NCBI GenBank assembly: GCA_037783545.1
Contig: JBBELK010000380.1
Coordinates: 124,001-188,000 of the forward strand
Length of the DNA stretch: 64,000 bases
Source: Henricia sp. BOLD:AAB3569
Taxonomy: Eukaryota; Echinodermata; Asteroidea; Spinulosida; Echinasteridae
Reading direction: 5' to 3'
Below are positions 9,644-20,238 of this stretch, in pieces. Every line of letters starts with the position of its first letter. Position 1 is the first letter of the stretch. Both the position numbers and the translations under genes were made by a program. The notes under the pieces are model-generated. The model did not search any database and was not told the DNA's origin. It saw only the letters and a list, made by a program, of their open reading frames with translations.

Positions 9644-10780
9644 TTAAACTCTAGACAGAGCGTCTGCAATAACATTGTTTTTTTCCGGCAATGTGCTTAA
9701 TCCTAAGTGGATATGGTTGCAAAATCAAACTCCATCGAAATAATCTCTGATTCTTTGTCTTAAATTTCTCTAAGAACACAAGTGGATTATGTTCAGTGTA
9801 AATGGTGGTTTTTTTCAGCACCATTAGTCACATACACTTCAAAGTGTTGCAAAGCAAGGACCAGACCCAACGCTTTTTTTTTCGATGGTTGAGTATTTGG
9901 CCTGGTGTTTGTTCAGTTTCTTATAAAAGTAACTGATCGGTCGTTCAATGCCTGACTCATCGTCTTCGAGCAAAACTGCTCCGACACCAACATCACTGGC
10001 GTCAATGGCTATTTTGAACGCCTTGTCAAACTTAGGTGCATTCAAAACTGGTTTGTTAGTCAGAATGGCTTTCAACTGGTCAAATGCATTTTGGCATGAG
10101 TCAGACCAAACAAACTTGACATTTTTCTGTAAGAGTTTAGTCAGTGGAGTGGCAATAGTGCTAAAATTTGGAACAAACTTCCTATAAAATCCACTCATAC
10201 CAAGAAATCGCATAAGTGTTTTTTTCCCAGTGGGAACAGGAAAGTCTTGAATGGCTTGTGTTTTGGCTATTCGTGGCAGCACGCGACCCTGACCGACCAC
10301 GTGACCCAGGTATGTCACTGTAGCTTTGGCAAATTCACTTTTCTTCAAATTCACCACTAACTTGGCTTCAGAAAGCTGGTCAAATAGGGCACCCAAGTGT
10401 TTGATGTGGTCTTCCCAACTATCGCTATACACCAACATGTCGTCAATGTAAACGACACAGTTCTCAAGTCCAGAAATGACTTTACTCATCATTCTCTGGA
10501 ACGTAGCCGGGGCATTTTTCATCCCAAACGGCATCTTTTTGCATTGGTACAGACCATCAGGTGTCACAAACGCTGAAATCTCTTTGGCTCGGTCAGTCAA
10601 GGGCACTTGCCAATAACCCTTTAACAGGTCTATCTTTGTGACAAATGCAGAGTTTCCTACTCGATCGATACAGTCTTCTAGACGAGGTATCGGAAAAGAG
10701 TCACTCTTAGTTCCTGCATTGACTTTCCGATAGTCGATGCAGAATCTAAGTGTGCCGTCAGGCTTTTGGTACCATGACAA
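9644..10780 (-). pseudogene. Element B reverse transcriptase and RNase H
   Basis: The reading begins inside the RT fingers (WYQKPDGTLRFCIDYRKVN), carries the catalytic YIDD box near codon 110, then a connection region and RNase H (IDASDVGVGAVL near codon 262; YSTIEKK). A run of nine A/T near 9883-9891 shifts the frame. Two further one-base shifts at A-runs separate the remaining RNase H blocks (YTEHNPLVFLEKF; IKHIAGKNNVIADALSRV), ending with TAA at 9644. RT copies element RNA into cDNA and RNase H removes the RNA strand. The region just downstream (9484-9643) holds only the short 3' untranslated part. Confidence 0.88.
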
Positions 10781-11471
10781 TGGGAGAACTCCAAGAACTC
10801 TGACTTGGTTCTATAATGTCATTCTCTAGCATGAATTTAATTTCCTCCCGAACTTTCGACAACTTGTCCGGGTTGAGTCGGTAGGGTGCCTGTTTTATAG
10901 GCCTTGTATCCCCTACATCGACATCATGAACTGCAACTGAAGTGCGACCTGGTTTATCAGAACAAACCTGCTCACACTTTTGGAGCAAGTCTGATAAGTC
11001 TTGTCGTTGGTCAATGCTCAAATGGCCAATAACCATATCCAAGTCAGCTAGAATTTCAGAATTCGAAAACTGAACAGTAAGAAAATCAATTTCAGATGTT
11101 TCTGTCTCGTGGTCACTTTGTGATTGGTCACTAACTGGCTCAACAACAATTACCCCCACAGGTTGGTTACGCTCATAGTACCTCTTGAGCATGTTAACAT
11201 GACAAACTCTTTGGTTCTTTCTTCGGTCTGGGGTACTTATGACATAATTCACATCATTGAGTTTCTTTTTGACACAGTAGGGACCACTGAACTTGGCTTT
11301 AAGGGGCTCGCCAGGCAGAGGCAACAGCACTATAACTTTCTTGCCGGGCTTAAAGATGCGGACTTCAGATTTCTTGTCTGCTCTTGTCTTCATGACCCGT
11401 TGAGATTCCTTAAGGTGTTCTTGAGCGACGGAACAAGGCTCTCGACAGCCTCTCTTTAAAGTTCGACACAT
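10758..11471 (-). pseudogene. Element B integrase C-terminus and start of reverse transcriptase
   Basis: After the integrase core the minus strand reads a GPY/F-like module (GEPLKAKFSGPYCVKKKL; HVNMLKRYYER), an acidic linker, then the RT N-terminus (IKQAPYRLNPDKLSKVREEI, IEPSQSSWSSPIVMV). One frameshift near 11430 separates it from the integrase core and another near 10765 from the rest of RT. That RT directly follows the integrase module in one reading shows the integrase-before-RT order is original to the element. Confidence 0.88.
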
Positions 11472-14200
11472 AGTCGAGCAGATTGGTCTCGTCGTCCTCT
11501 GCCAAAAATCTCTCCTTGATGAGTTTCAAAGGCCCCCTCACCTCATGACCGTAGACCAACTCAAATGGAGTGAAACCAGTCGACTCATTCGGGGAGTCTC
11601 TCGTGGCAAATAGCAGAAATGGAATTCCTTTGTCCCAATCGTCTGGAAAATCGTTGCAGTAAGCTCTCATCATATTCTTGAGGGTTTGGTGGTACCTCTC
11701 CAGAGCTCCTTGGGATTGCGGGTGATAGGCGGATGACTTAATCTGCTTTATCCCCAGTTCACGCAGAACTTCTTGAAACACATGGGACATGAAGTTAGAC
11801 CCCTGGTCAGACTGTACTTCTTTCGGTAGACCATATCTTGTGAAAAACTGCATAAGAGCCTCAACAACAACTTTGGCTGTGATCTTCCTCAGTGGAATGG
11901 CCTCAGGAAAACGAATTGACAAATCCATGATGGTCAACAAAAACTGGTGCCCAGACTTCGTCCGCGGCAAAGGACCAACACAATCCACTTGGACTCTTGA
12001 AAATGGCTCATCAAATGCAGGAATTGGAATCATCGGTGCAGGCTTAATAGACGGTTGAGGCTTTCCCACCATCTGGCATGTATGGCACGTCTTGCAGAAA
12101 TTCACCACGTCTTGGTGTAGCTTCGGCCAATAAAAATGTGCCATGACTCTAGACTGGGTCTTTCGAATACCAAGATGACCTGCAACTGGAATCTCGTGTG
12201 CGATTCTCAGGGTCTCGTCACGGTAGCAACGAGGAACAACAATTTGATGAACAATACTCCATTCTTCATCAGCTGGTTTCTGGTTAGGTCTCCATTTCCT
12301 CATTAACACGCCGGATTTGACGTAGTAGCATTCCGGAACCCCTCGAGCTTCTTCCTCGGAACACGCTGTCTGGGCGAGCTTCATCAAAACTTGGTCCACT
12401 TGTTGATGCTCTATAAGCGAGGAACGGCTAAACTTAGCATCTTGAGACACTCCCTCTTCTTCTAAATTATTGAAGAAGGTTTCAGCCAGCCAAACACCAG
12501 AGTCGTCCTCTATCGGCACTGACTCCGCAGCCTCCTTCTGCATCTGCTTCATATAAGATCTCGTTACTGCACATTCGGGGAAGATTTCTGGAAACTCCTC
12601 CTCCAAAGACTGAATTTCTGGTTCCTCCACAGGATTACCACAGACAATAGGGGATGCCGACACTTTGCCACCCGCGACGTCGTTGCCTAGCAAAAACCCA
12701 TCACCTTTCATCGGTAGACTAGGAACAACTCCAACAACCACAGGGCCAGTGAACAAGTCACATCTCAAATCTACCCTATGCAACGGGACAGGCATATAAT
12801 TACCCCCAATACCTTGAATCAACATCTTCGCATTCAGCGAACTTTCTGGAGACAAAGACAATACGTCCTCCAGCATTAGTGACTGTGACGCGCCTGTATC
12901 CCGCAGGATAACAACTGGATTATCGGCTTCATCCGTTGCGCTGGACACATCACCACGATAAATAAAATCTTTGTAGATTTCATCAACTCGGTCGATTTCA
13001 TCAACCATCTTCGAAGAAGAAACACGGTCGCCATCGGCCTCACCGGACTTCTCACGAAGTAGAATGTCCTTACGGACAAAAGCAACAGGCCTTTCAGAAC
13101 GCTGACGCTCATCAGCCAGGAACTTGAAGCATCTCGCCTTCGAGTGACCCTTCTTGTGACAGTACCCACACGGAGGAAACACGTTCTTCTTGGCGTCACT
13201 TGGCGAAGAAGACTTTTCAGTCGGCCCAGGATTTCCAGTGCTAGACTGTGCCTCGGAACCTGACTTGCCATTATCACTGTATTTGTAGAATTTCTTTGGC
13301 TGGAAATTATTGTTATTCTTGCTCATTTTGTGAGTTAAGTCATACTCATCAGCTATGATTGCAGCTTTTTTTAACTTAGTGATCTGGTGCTCTTCCAAAT
13401 GGGTTTTGATAATCAGGGGGACACTGTTTTTGAACTCTTCCATGAATACAACCTCTTTCAACTCAGAATAATTCTTCTCAACTTTGAGCGATTGATACCA
13501 ACGATCAAAACCAATTTCCTTTTGTCTAGCGAACTCAACGTAGGTATGGCCAAACGATTTAGTCAAGTTACTGAATTTCTGCCGATAGGCCTCAGGAACC
13601 AGTTCATAGGCATTCAAAATGGCTGCCTTCACTGTAGCATAATCACTACACTGGTCCTTGGAAAGTGTGGCACAGACTTTCTGAGCCTTACCCACAAAAG
13701 TGCTCTGCAGGAGCAAAGGCCAATACTTCTCGGGCCAACCGAGACTTTCAGCAGTTTTCTCGAAAGACAGAAAACAAGTTTCAATGTCATGTTCGTTGAA
13801 CTTTGGCACCAACCTAACGGTTTTCGCTAGATCAAAGTCACCTGGAGTTTTCACTTTGTCTGTGTTTTTATTAGCACCTAATTCAACTTCTTTCACTTTG
13901 AGGTCATGTTCGAGTTCAAGCTTTCGCATTTCAAATTCTCTTTCTTCCCTTTCCCTTTCTCTTTCAAGTCCAAGTCTGAGCTTTTCTTTTTCAAGCTCAA
14001 TCTTTCAAGCTCAAGCTCAATCAAGCGCCCTCCGCGAGAGCACTCACTAATCGATGCTTCTTAGCACTTCGAGAAATTTCTAGATCAAGAAATTTTGCAA
14101 GTTCATGCAACTCGTCTTTGGTGAGTTGCTGTAGCTTAGAAAGTGACAAATCTTCAGATTATGCGAAAGCTTGTGCATCGAACTGACTGGTACTAGCCAT
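11410..14200 (-). pseudogene. Element B Gag, protease and integrase core
   Basis: The start is the ATG at 14200 (MASTSQFDAQAFA), followed by a stop and a SAP-like stretch (LTKDELHELAKFLDLE), then frame changes in a Glu/Arg/Lys coiled region. From 13929 839 codons are open: a SCAN-like Gag capsid region (about 85-190), a CCHC knuckle (CGYCHKKGHSKARC, ~255), an aspartic protease motif (LRDTGASQSL, ~346), an H2C2 integrase zinc domain (~576-620), and the integrase core with Asp ~649, Asp ~708 and Glu ~744. The last two are spaced exactly DD35E. Gag with a SCAN-like fold and integrase before RT are known features of Gmr1-like elements. Confidence 0.9.
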
Positions 14201-14331
14201 GATGAAGAATGTATACACTACAATAACCAGCAAGCAAAAATACACAAAGTGTGTGACCTTGTTTGACAATATCGTAAACACGAAATGAAATTTTGCCTAT
14301 ATCGGTTTGTTTCCCGGACAGGCCCCCAATT

Positions 14332-16218
14332 TGTTACGGTGCAGAAAATTCCACACCGCAACAAGAATACGAAAATATGGAAACGCACCAAAAACAAGAG
14401 ACAATAAGTCAAACAAGCTCACTCTGATGTAACAAGAAAGAAATTATATAATTTGTGTACTGATCTCAACAATCAAAACCAAATGCACAGTGATTAAGTT
14501 TGCACAATATCACAAATGAGCACTTTAGATCTTACAATATAAACAAAAGATCTTACAATATAAACAAAAGATCTTACGGACTTTAAAGCAGGACTTGACA
14601 GAAAAGCGGACGGCTGACAACTCCACGAATTTTCTGGCAAACAGTTATCACGACAAATTAGGCTGCGACAGTTCGAGACGACAACATGAAACTCAGTTCA
14701 TAAAATTTCCGAATAATTCGCGAATCCTTCTTCACAAAACAACAGTACTCCTTCTGTCAGGATGAACGCCAGGGGAAAAACACGCCGAAACTACACAGTT
14801 CGGTGATCAAATGTGGATAAAACTCCGTCGACAAACAACTTTCCAAAAGACAGTGATCCGGTCCAAAACTTGGCGAAAGCAGTGCTAAGTCCGAAGATCT
14901 GATGTACATGTAGTGCTGTACTAAGTCCGAAGATCTGATGTACATGTAGTGCTAAATCTTATTCCAAAAATCACTCTCTTAAATACTGTTAGATTCTTTC
15001 CAGAAAATATCAGACACCTTAGAACAATTTAGAATCATCCAGACGAGTCCAGTCATGTCTTGCTACAACTAGGGGAATCCCCAATTATCATGTGACAAAA
15101 ACCTCTTATGTCATTGGCTGCTACATCAGATTGTGAATAAATAATGGTGTGAGTCATCACACGACGTCTGTTCCCGCGAGCGCCCAGAAAACCTAACTTA
15201 CTGGAGAGACTGTATAGCGCCCTCTCATGTTAAATCATAACTAGTTAAAAAGTTCGTTCACTTTAGTCTGTCACGTTTTGATCACTGCAAAGTTCCGAAA
15301 GTTTAGACTGAATTTATACCGTTTTGAAGGTTTCCTGACATTTGTTTAACCAGTGTTTATTACCAGAAGAATGCAAAGAGTCCTGTTATAGAAGTAAGTG
15401 TCTCAATCTTTGGTTATTTACGTGAAATGTGAGGAAACAAAAGCAGTTAAGATTTGTGCTAAACTTGACATGAGATTCACATGTAATTCAACATGTACCC
15501 GTATAGTTTAAGTAACACGCAGTTAAAGTTCAATTAAGTTTTCCTTTGTATAAGAACTGCCCAGATTACTACCCATCATTGTTTATACAAATTATATAAC
15601 CAGTTTAGTTAATGAATGGACTCAGACTCATTCAGTAAAGTCAGCAGACGGACTTTTCATGACATTTATTAATTGGTTTATTTAGGTAAACAGATATTTA
15701 CCTGCAAGCTACATCATATTTAATGAAGGAAGGACTTTAATTTATTGTTTGTTTCAGATCGAATGTCTACCAAGTAACAACGTATTTACGCTAACCAGTA
15801 AAGTACAAGTGTCTACGCTCTCCACGAAGTACATGTACATGTTAAACACTTGATCAGTCTTAGCTAATTCAGCGTTTGTAAACAGAAAACGGAGAAATAT
15901 AGACAGTTGTCAGTCATCCGATTTACAGGACTTCTTGCTCTGTTTGGTTGTGTTTCTTGACAATCCAACGTCAATGAGAAAAATATGTGTGACAGAGGTC
16001 ATGAACTTTACAGTATACCGCAACATCTTTGCAACATTGTATCAAAAATCGTCTGGCTGTTTATGTACAGAATACTGTGGAATGTTCCATATGCTTACAA
16101 TTACAATATGTGTGTAAACAGAAACAGACCAGAGAAAATACTAGAAGTGGAGTGGTTAAAGGTACACGCCGTTACAAATATGACAAATCATAGCCTATTT
16201 TGGTGTGTGTACATAACA
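14332..16218 (-). repeat. 5' LTR of element B, interrupted by a solo LTR
   Basis: It comprises 14332-15168 and 15973-16218. Compared with the other LTR it has extra copies of an AGATCTTACAATATAAACAA unit near 14525-14575 and a duplicated ~37-bp block near 14885-14950. Just inside, on the minus strand, TTGGGGGCCTGTCCGGG follows the LTR and should hold the primer-binding site; the tRNA is not identified. Confidence 0.88.
15169..15967. mobile_element. Solo LTR of a third retroelement inside the 5' LTR of element B
   Basis: The insert begins TGTTCCCGCGAGC, ends TTGACAATCCA (TG...CA) and is flanked by ACGTC at 15164-15168 and 15968-15972. The other LTR of B has a single uninterrupted ACGTC at the matching site. 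The 799-bp length, TG/CA ends, 5-bp duplication and lack of coding sequence fit a solo LTR left after LTR-LTR recombination. Family and strand are unknown. Confidence 0.82.
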
Positions 16219-16482
16219 CCATTGACTACAAGTTTGAGGGGAACTATTGCAGTTTGAAACAACTCTCCTCATTATTTAGGGCCTCCTCCAGGGGGGTTTC
16301 TTCATACCTTTCTCCCTGACCTTGCTCACAAACTTTATGACTGTCTGGTTTAATTCTTGAAGATTGACTTCCTCATTGCCTAGTCCTTCATTCCCCAAGA
16401 CTTTTGTCACTAGCTCTTTGGTAAGTTCTTGACTGGCTAGGCCTTTTTCCCTAATGGTGGGAATTAAATGTTTTCTCTTCAT
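16219..16482 (-). pseudogene. Transib transposase, segment upstream of the element B insertion
   Basis: The minus strand next to the insertion reads LFQTAIVPLKLVVNG, which joins directly to QNVWKNKKP on the far side of element B. This fits the conserved VPL(R/K)L...W(Q/K)N(P)...FCRP block of Transib transposases. Further upstream, in another frame, is a 68-codon open stretch (MKRKHLIPTIREKGL...), preceded by a pyrimidine-rich run with AG resembling a splice acceptor near 16495. I cannot find the first catalytic Asp motif between here and 19.5 kb, so it is deleted, decayed, or in an exon I cannot see. Confidence 0.6.
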
Positions 16483-17449
16483 GTTGACTACAAGGAAGAC
16501 AAAATGAACTGAAACGAAAAGTGAGTATATATGTATATTGTATGTGTGTGGGTTTACGGTAGCACCGTGTGAATCTCATTTGTATATGTGTGGTTCTGAA
16601 AAGAACCGGTGAGCGTGCTCTGTTCGTCTTCAGGAGTAATGCCGGACTCGTGATGATACAGGGCAATAAGTACTGGTTGAGGGCATTCATTGTACAATGT
16701 GTGCACTGAAGCGGCTGGCTTGGGTTGAGGAGGCGTGGTTGTGCTAGGATCCTAATACTGTGTGTCACACCTGTCTCGGGTTAATTTTTGGGGTAATCCT
16801 TTGACAGGCTGGTTCGTGTTAAAAGGAAATGTACTCAATAAAGAAAAACAGACGGAGAGCTGATTTTGTGTTGATCCTTCTGAACCGCGGTAATTATTAT
16901 TATCATCAAACAAAACAACAGGAAATACAATGGAGTTAAACAAAATGGCAATTCGTCGTAAAAGATCTTACAACGATAGATCTCGGGATGAACATGTAAT
17001 TATGAGAATCAACAATAATCGGTCAATTCAGAAATCAAGGAATGCAAATTTGAATGAAGTCACAAGCCGGTGACTCAAAGAACAAAATGGAAGGGCCGAA
17101 ATGTGATCAAATTCAATGCGTTATCAAAACATGTCACAGCCGAGATCTAACGTAATACACAATAATATTCATGGGGATTGTTGAGTAAACCTTAGTGAAA
17201 CAACAAACAATACAGTAATTGGTTGAACAGAAACAATAACAAAAGAAACTGGCTTAGCTGCACTTGACTTGATCTTGACTTGAACTTGACTTGAAAGCGT
17301 GGCTCGGGTTGGGCTCCGATCCGGACAAGTCGCTGTCTAGTCAAGATAGGTCCAGTCCAACGGTCCCAAGGTAGACTAGGGAAGGGGGAGTCGAAGAGAC
17401 GAACCGGGTCGTCTCCCTAAACGATGCCTGTGGACGATGGATGTGCTTG

Positions 17450-17496
17450 CTGTAGCAGCAGAGCACAATGGAAAGGGTGAGAAGACTTAAATTGAA
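17450..17496 (+). repeat. 47-bp direct repeat, first copy
   Basis: Begins CTGTAGCAGCAGAGCACAAT. An identical copy lies at 18486-18532, 1036 bp downstream. Confidence 0.8.
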
Positions 17497-18485
17497 GATC
17501 AAACTTGTACAAAAACTTGTCTTGGAGGCCAAGGAAACTCCGAGACTGTCTTCTCAACAAAGGCAAAATCGTTTCTTCCTTAGGGTCAACACAATTTTGA
17601 TTATAAATAATTAAGTATAACTAAACTAATTTAACGTAATAAGTGTGCGAAGGAAAATATTAAATTCAGCTGAGTAACGTCCAAATGAAACAAATCTTAA
17701 CGGTAATACAGTTTGTGCATCAACAACAATGCAATTCGGAAACCACCCTGGGTCATAATCAATAACAAACAAAATGTCCACCCAGGAACAACTTTGGGGA
17801 ATGTCTCCATGGCAACAATATTTCACAGTGAACAGTGACCACCTGTTCTGGAGTTAAGTGATTAATGGTCAGTGGCAAACAGGGTGGGTGAGCCCATCAA
17901 GGTCAAATTGTGGTACATTGGCCCACATGCAACACATGGGTATGCAATAAAATCAGGAGGAGTAAATTAATGGGGATAGACTAAAAACCAGCTGTTTGTT
18001 TGGGGAATGATACCGATTAAATGTACACTGCATGAGCTCGCTTAAAGGTGCACTACATGTATAAGGGTATGTGTGAACTCGCTTTGTACATGACCAAAAA
18101 TAAATCTAGTGTCAAAATACAAGAAAGCGTGAATGGACATTCTGGCAACTTGAATGAAATGTCAAATAAAATATATATTTCGTCAGTTAGCGGCAAATTC
18201 ACACTTCTAGATTGAATAAACACGAGCCGCTGTATCTGAAATAATATAGCAGAATCTTAATTATTAAAACGCTAAACTAAATTAACAATTAGAACAATGC
18301 AAATACTCGAGTATCCTGAGATAAAAAGATTAATTATAACTTCGGCTTTGTATCAAACACTGTTCGTGTGTTTAGCTCGAACAAAATCTAAAGTGGTATG
18401 TCCGACAACCAATCTCGTTTTCTCAGGCAGTTATCTCGAGTAGATACATTGAGAATTATAATATACAATAAAAATGGCAGCTTAC

Positions 18486-18532
18486 CTGTAGCAGCAGAGC
18501 ACAATGGAAAGGGTGAGAAGACTTAAATTGAA
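18486..18532 (+). repeat. 47-bp direct repeat, second copy
   Basis: Identical to 17450-17496. It could mark a local duplication or the edges of a rearranged segment within the Transib element. Confidence 0.8.
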
Positions 18533-19554
18533 TTGTTCTCCCAAACAATCGTGGACGTTTTAGGGAGGTCTAACAATATCGTCCGCGATTGGCAAGCGAA
18601 CGTCCGCGATTCGCTCCTGTACAAAACCAACGAGAGTAAGGAAAAATAGACTATGTCCAAACAAAAGAGGAACAAAGGGACGTCCGCGATTGTATGTTGA
18701 TTCGCACCTACATGCACTGCAATTACTTTTCCAACTACCTGATTGGCAGAACTTGTATCTATGGAGAGATAAGCCAATCAGGGGGCAAGAAAGGGGTGGA
18801 AACTTGAGCTGTCTTAAAAAGGGCCACACCGGTAGCTGGCTAACTTTTACGAGCCGCTGACAGGTTCGGCTCCAGTTTTCTTGGCAGAGCCAAACCACAA
18901 GGACCTTGGTCAGACTTATTCTGGCTACCATGCCCCAGATGGTAACAGGGTCTGACATGTGGTTGGCACCAGTGTGTTGGATATTGTGCGATGCATTCCC
19001 TAATCCCTATGTATGGCAAACTGTGGCCTTATGGGTTGACTTTGGGTATAGGAGTCCCGAATTTCAAATGTCTCTATCTCAAAAAAGAGCAGGAATGAGC
19101 AGCTGATTTCTTTTTTTACAATTCTCCACACAATAAGGATTCCCTTAGTGCAGATAATAGGGTGGAATTCCTTGGGACTAAAAAGTTCTGCTATTTTTCT
19201 TTTTTATTAAAACATTTTAAAAAGTGTTAAAAAAGGTTAAAAATGCTTAGTAATTTTCTTCCAGATTTAAGGTTATATTTTAAATGGTTGGCTTTTGAAT
19301 TTCAACTCTCAAGGCCAATAAATGACTTTGCCACATTTGGGGGCAACTTTTATCTTAATTTGGGCCTTCCGGGCTTAAAAAAGGGTTAACAAAATATGTC
19401 GCGAAAATTCGCGACATATTCGCGTATGTCGTTATTAGCATATTATAAAGCCTGGCATGGCCAAAAAACATTTTAAAACATGCACAAAGTGTATATTTTC
19501 TTATTCTATATGTCCTAAGGCACTTATAAATCAAAAATATTTTTCCTTTTTTGC

Positions 19555-19582
19555 CGTTTTTTAGCCCTTCTGAGGCACTGTG
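19555..19582 (-). repeat. Right terminal inverted repeat of the Transib element
   Basis: Read from outside inward: CACAGTG (19582-19576), 12-bp spacer CCTCAGAAGGGC, then TAAAAAACG. The heptamer and ten of the twelve spacer bases equal the left end. Confidence 0.82.
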
Positions 19583-19650
19583 CGACGGCACGACGCGACA
19601 ATGGGACGGCACGACGCGACAATGCGCCGTTGACGGCGCAAACGGCGACG
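19583..19650. repeat. Right target duplication CGACG and continuing 21-bp minisatellite
   Basis: CGACG at 19583-19587 repeats the bases outside the left terminus. The following GCACGACGCGACAATGGGAC units continue the minisatellite of 1831-1914 and end in the same GCGCCGTTGACGGCG sequence. Confidence 0.8.
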
Positions 19651-19914
19651 CTGAACTGGCAGTAATAGAATTCGTCGGTGGAGCACTCCTTTCGCTTCGG
19701 TTTCTTGGTATTTTTTGCTTTCACTTATGCAGTGACTTTAAACTGTGATGCCTGTTGTATAAGTGAACAGCAGTTATAATGGATATTTTTCCGATTATTT
19801 TAGTACTTGTTTCACACAAATTCCCTAGAACGATACTTTTATTTCGTCCCCAAATATCAATTCCCAAGTTCAATTTAGAAAAACCACCAATGGACTTTAT
19901 TAATGGTGCAGTAC

Positions 19915-20238
19915 AATTTAAATTGGTATAGCATACCTTTTCGTCCTTGCGTATTCGTCTCGTGTGGTGATCGGCGTTGTTTAAAAAAAATAGTTTGGTG
20001 TGACGCGCATGCCGTCTATAGGCCGTATCGGATAGCTGCCATCATGTATATGGGTCGTCCATAAAGTACGTACGCAAATTTAAATTGGTATAGCATACCT
20101 TTTCGTCCTTGCGTATTCGTCTCGTGTGGTGATCGGCGTTGTTTAAAAAAAATAGTTTGGTGTGACGCGCATGCCGTCTATAGGCCGTATCGGATAGCTG
20201 CCATCATGTATATGGGTCGTCCATAAAGTACGTACGCA
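19915..20238. repeat. Tandem duplication, 162-bp unit x 2
   Basis: The two copies (19915-20076 and 20077-20238) are nearly identical and each ends GTCGTCCATAAAGTACGTACG. That word is recurrent in many animal genomes near transposon ends. A C-rich tract and GTACGCAATGTC follow at 20463-20510, so the region may be a remnant of an inverted-repeat element. Confidence 0.85.

Larger units (their letters stand above)
3485..16218 (-). mobile_element. Ty3/Gypsy LTR retrotransposon B (Gmr1-like order), inserted in the Transib transposase
   Basis: On the plus strand the LTR reads TGTTACGGTGCAG...TACATAACA. Copies lie at 3485-9465 (interrupted) and 14332-16218 (interrupted), with an internal region 9466-14331 on the minus strand. 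The 4-bp target CCAT is repeated at 3481-3484 and 16219-16222. Joining the flanks restores the reading of the transposase across the site. The coding order is Gag, protease, integrase, then reverse transcriptase and RNase H. Integrase ahead of RT is not the usual Ty3/Gypsy order but is the known arrangement of the Gmr1 clade. Several frameshifts and a stop in Gag make this copy defective. Confidence 0.9.
16483..19554. other. Transib 5' region, no coding sequence recognised
   Basis: About 3 kb without convincing ORFs. It contains GACTTGA words near 17260-17295, three CGTCCGCGATTG words near 18550-18690, and a 47-bp direct repeat listed separately. The N-terminal transposase exons would be expected here but are not seen. 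Confidence 0.4.
1960..19582 (-). mobile_element. Transib-type (RAG1-like) DNA transposon, broken and carrying nested retroelements
   Basis: The outer ends are inverted repeats starting CACAGTGCCTCAGAAGG at 1960 and, as reverse complement, at 19582; similarity continues for about 35 bp. Both ends are flanked by the same five bases, CGACG (1955-1959 and 19583-19587). A CACWRTG-type heptamer and a G+C-rich 5-bp duplication are known hallmarks of Transib, the superfamily related to RAG1. The minus strand carries a decayed transposase with matching Transib features (2353-3484 and 16219 onward). Without the inserted retroelement B the element would be about 4.9 kb. The transposase is interrupted, frameshifted and lacks a visible first catalytic Asp, so this copy is inactive. 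No RAG2-like ORF is seen, which argues against a ProtoRAG pair. Confidence 0.85.

Noticed and set aside
1960..19582. ProtoRAG-like RAG1/RAG2 pair with 12/23 asymmetric ends
   Set aside because: No kelch-repeat or RAG2-like ORF is seen, and both ends have 12-bp spacing.
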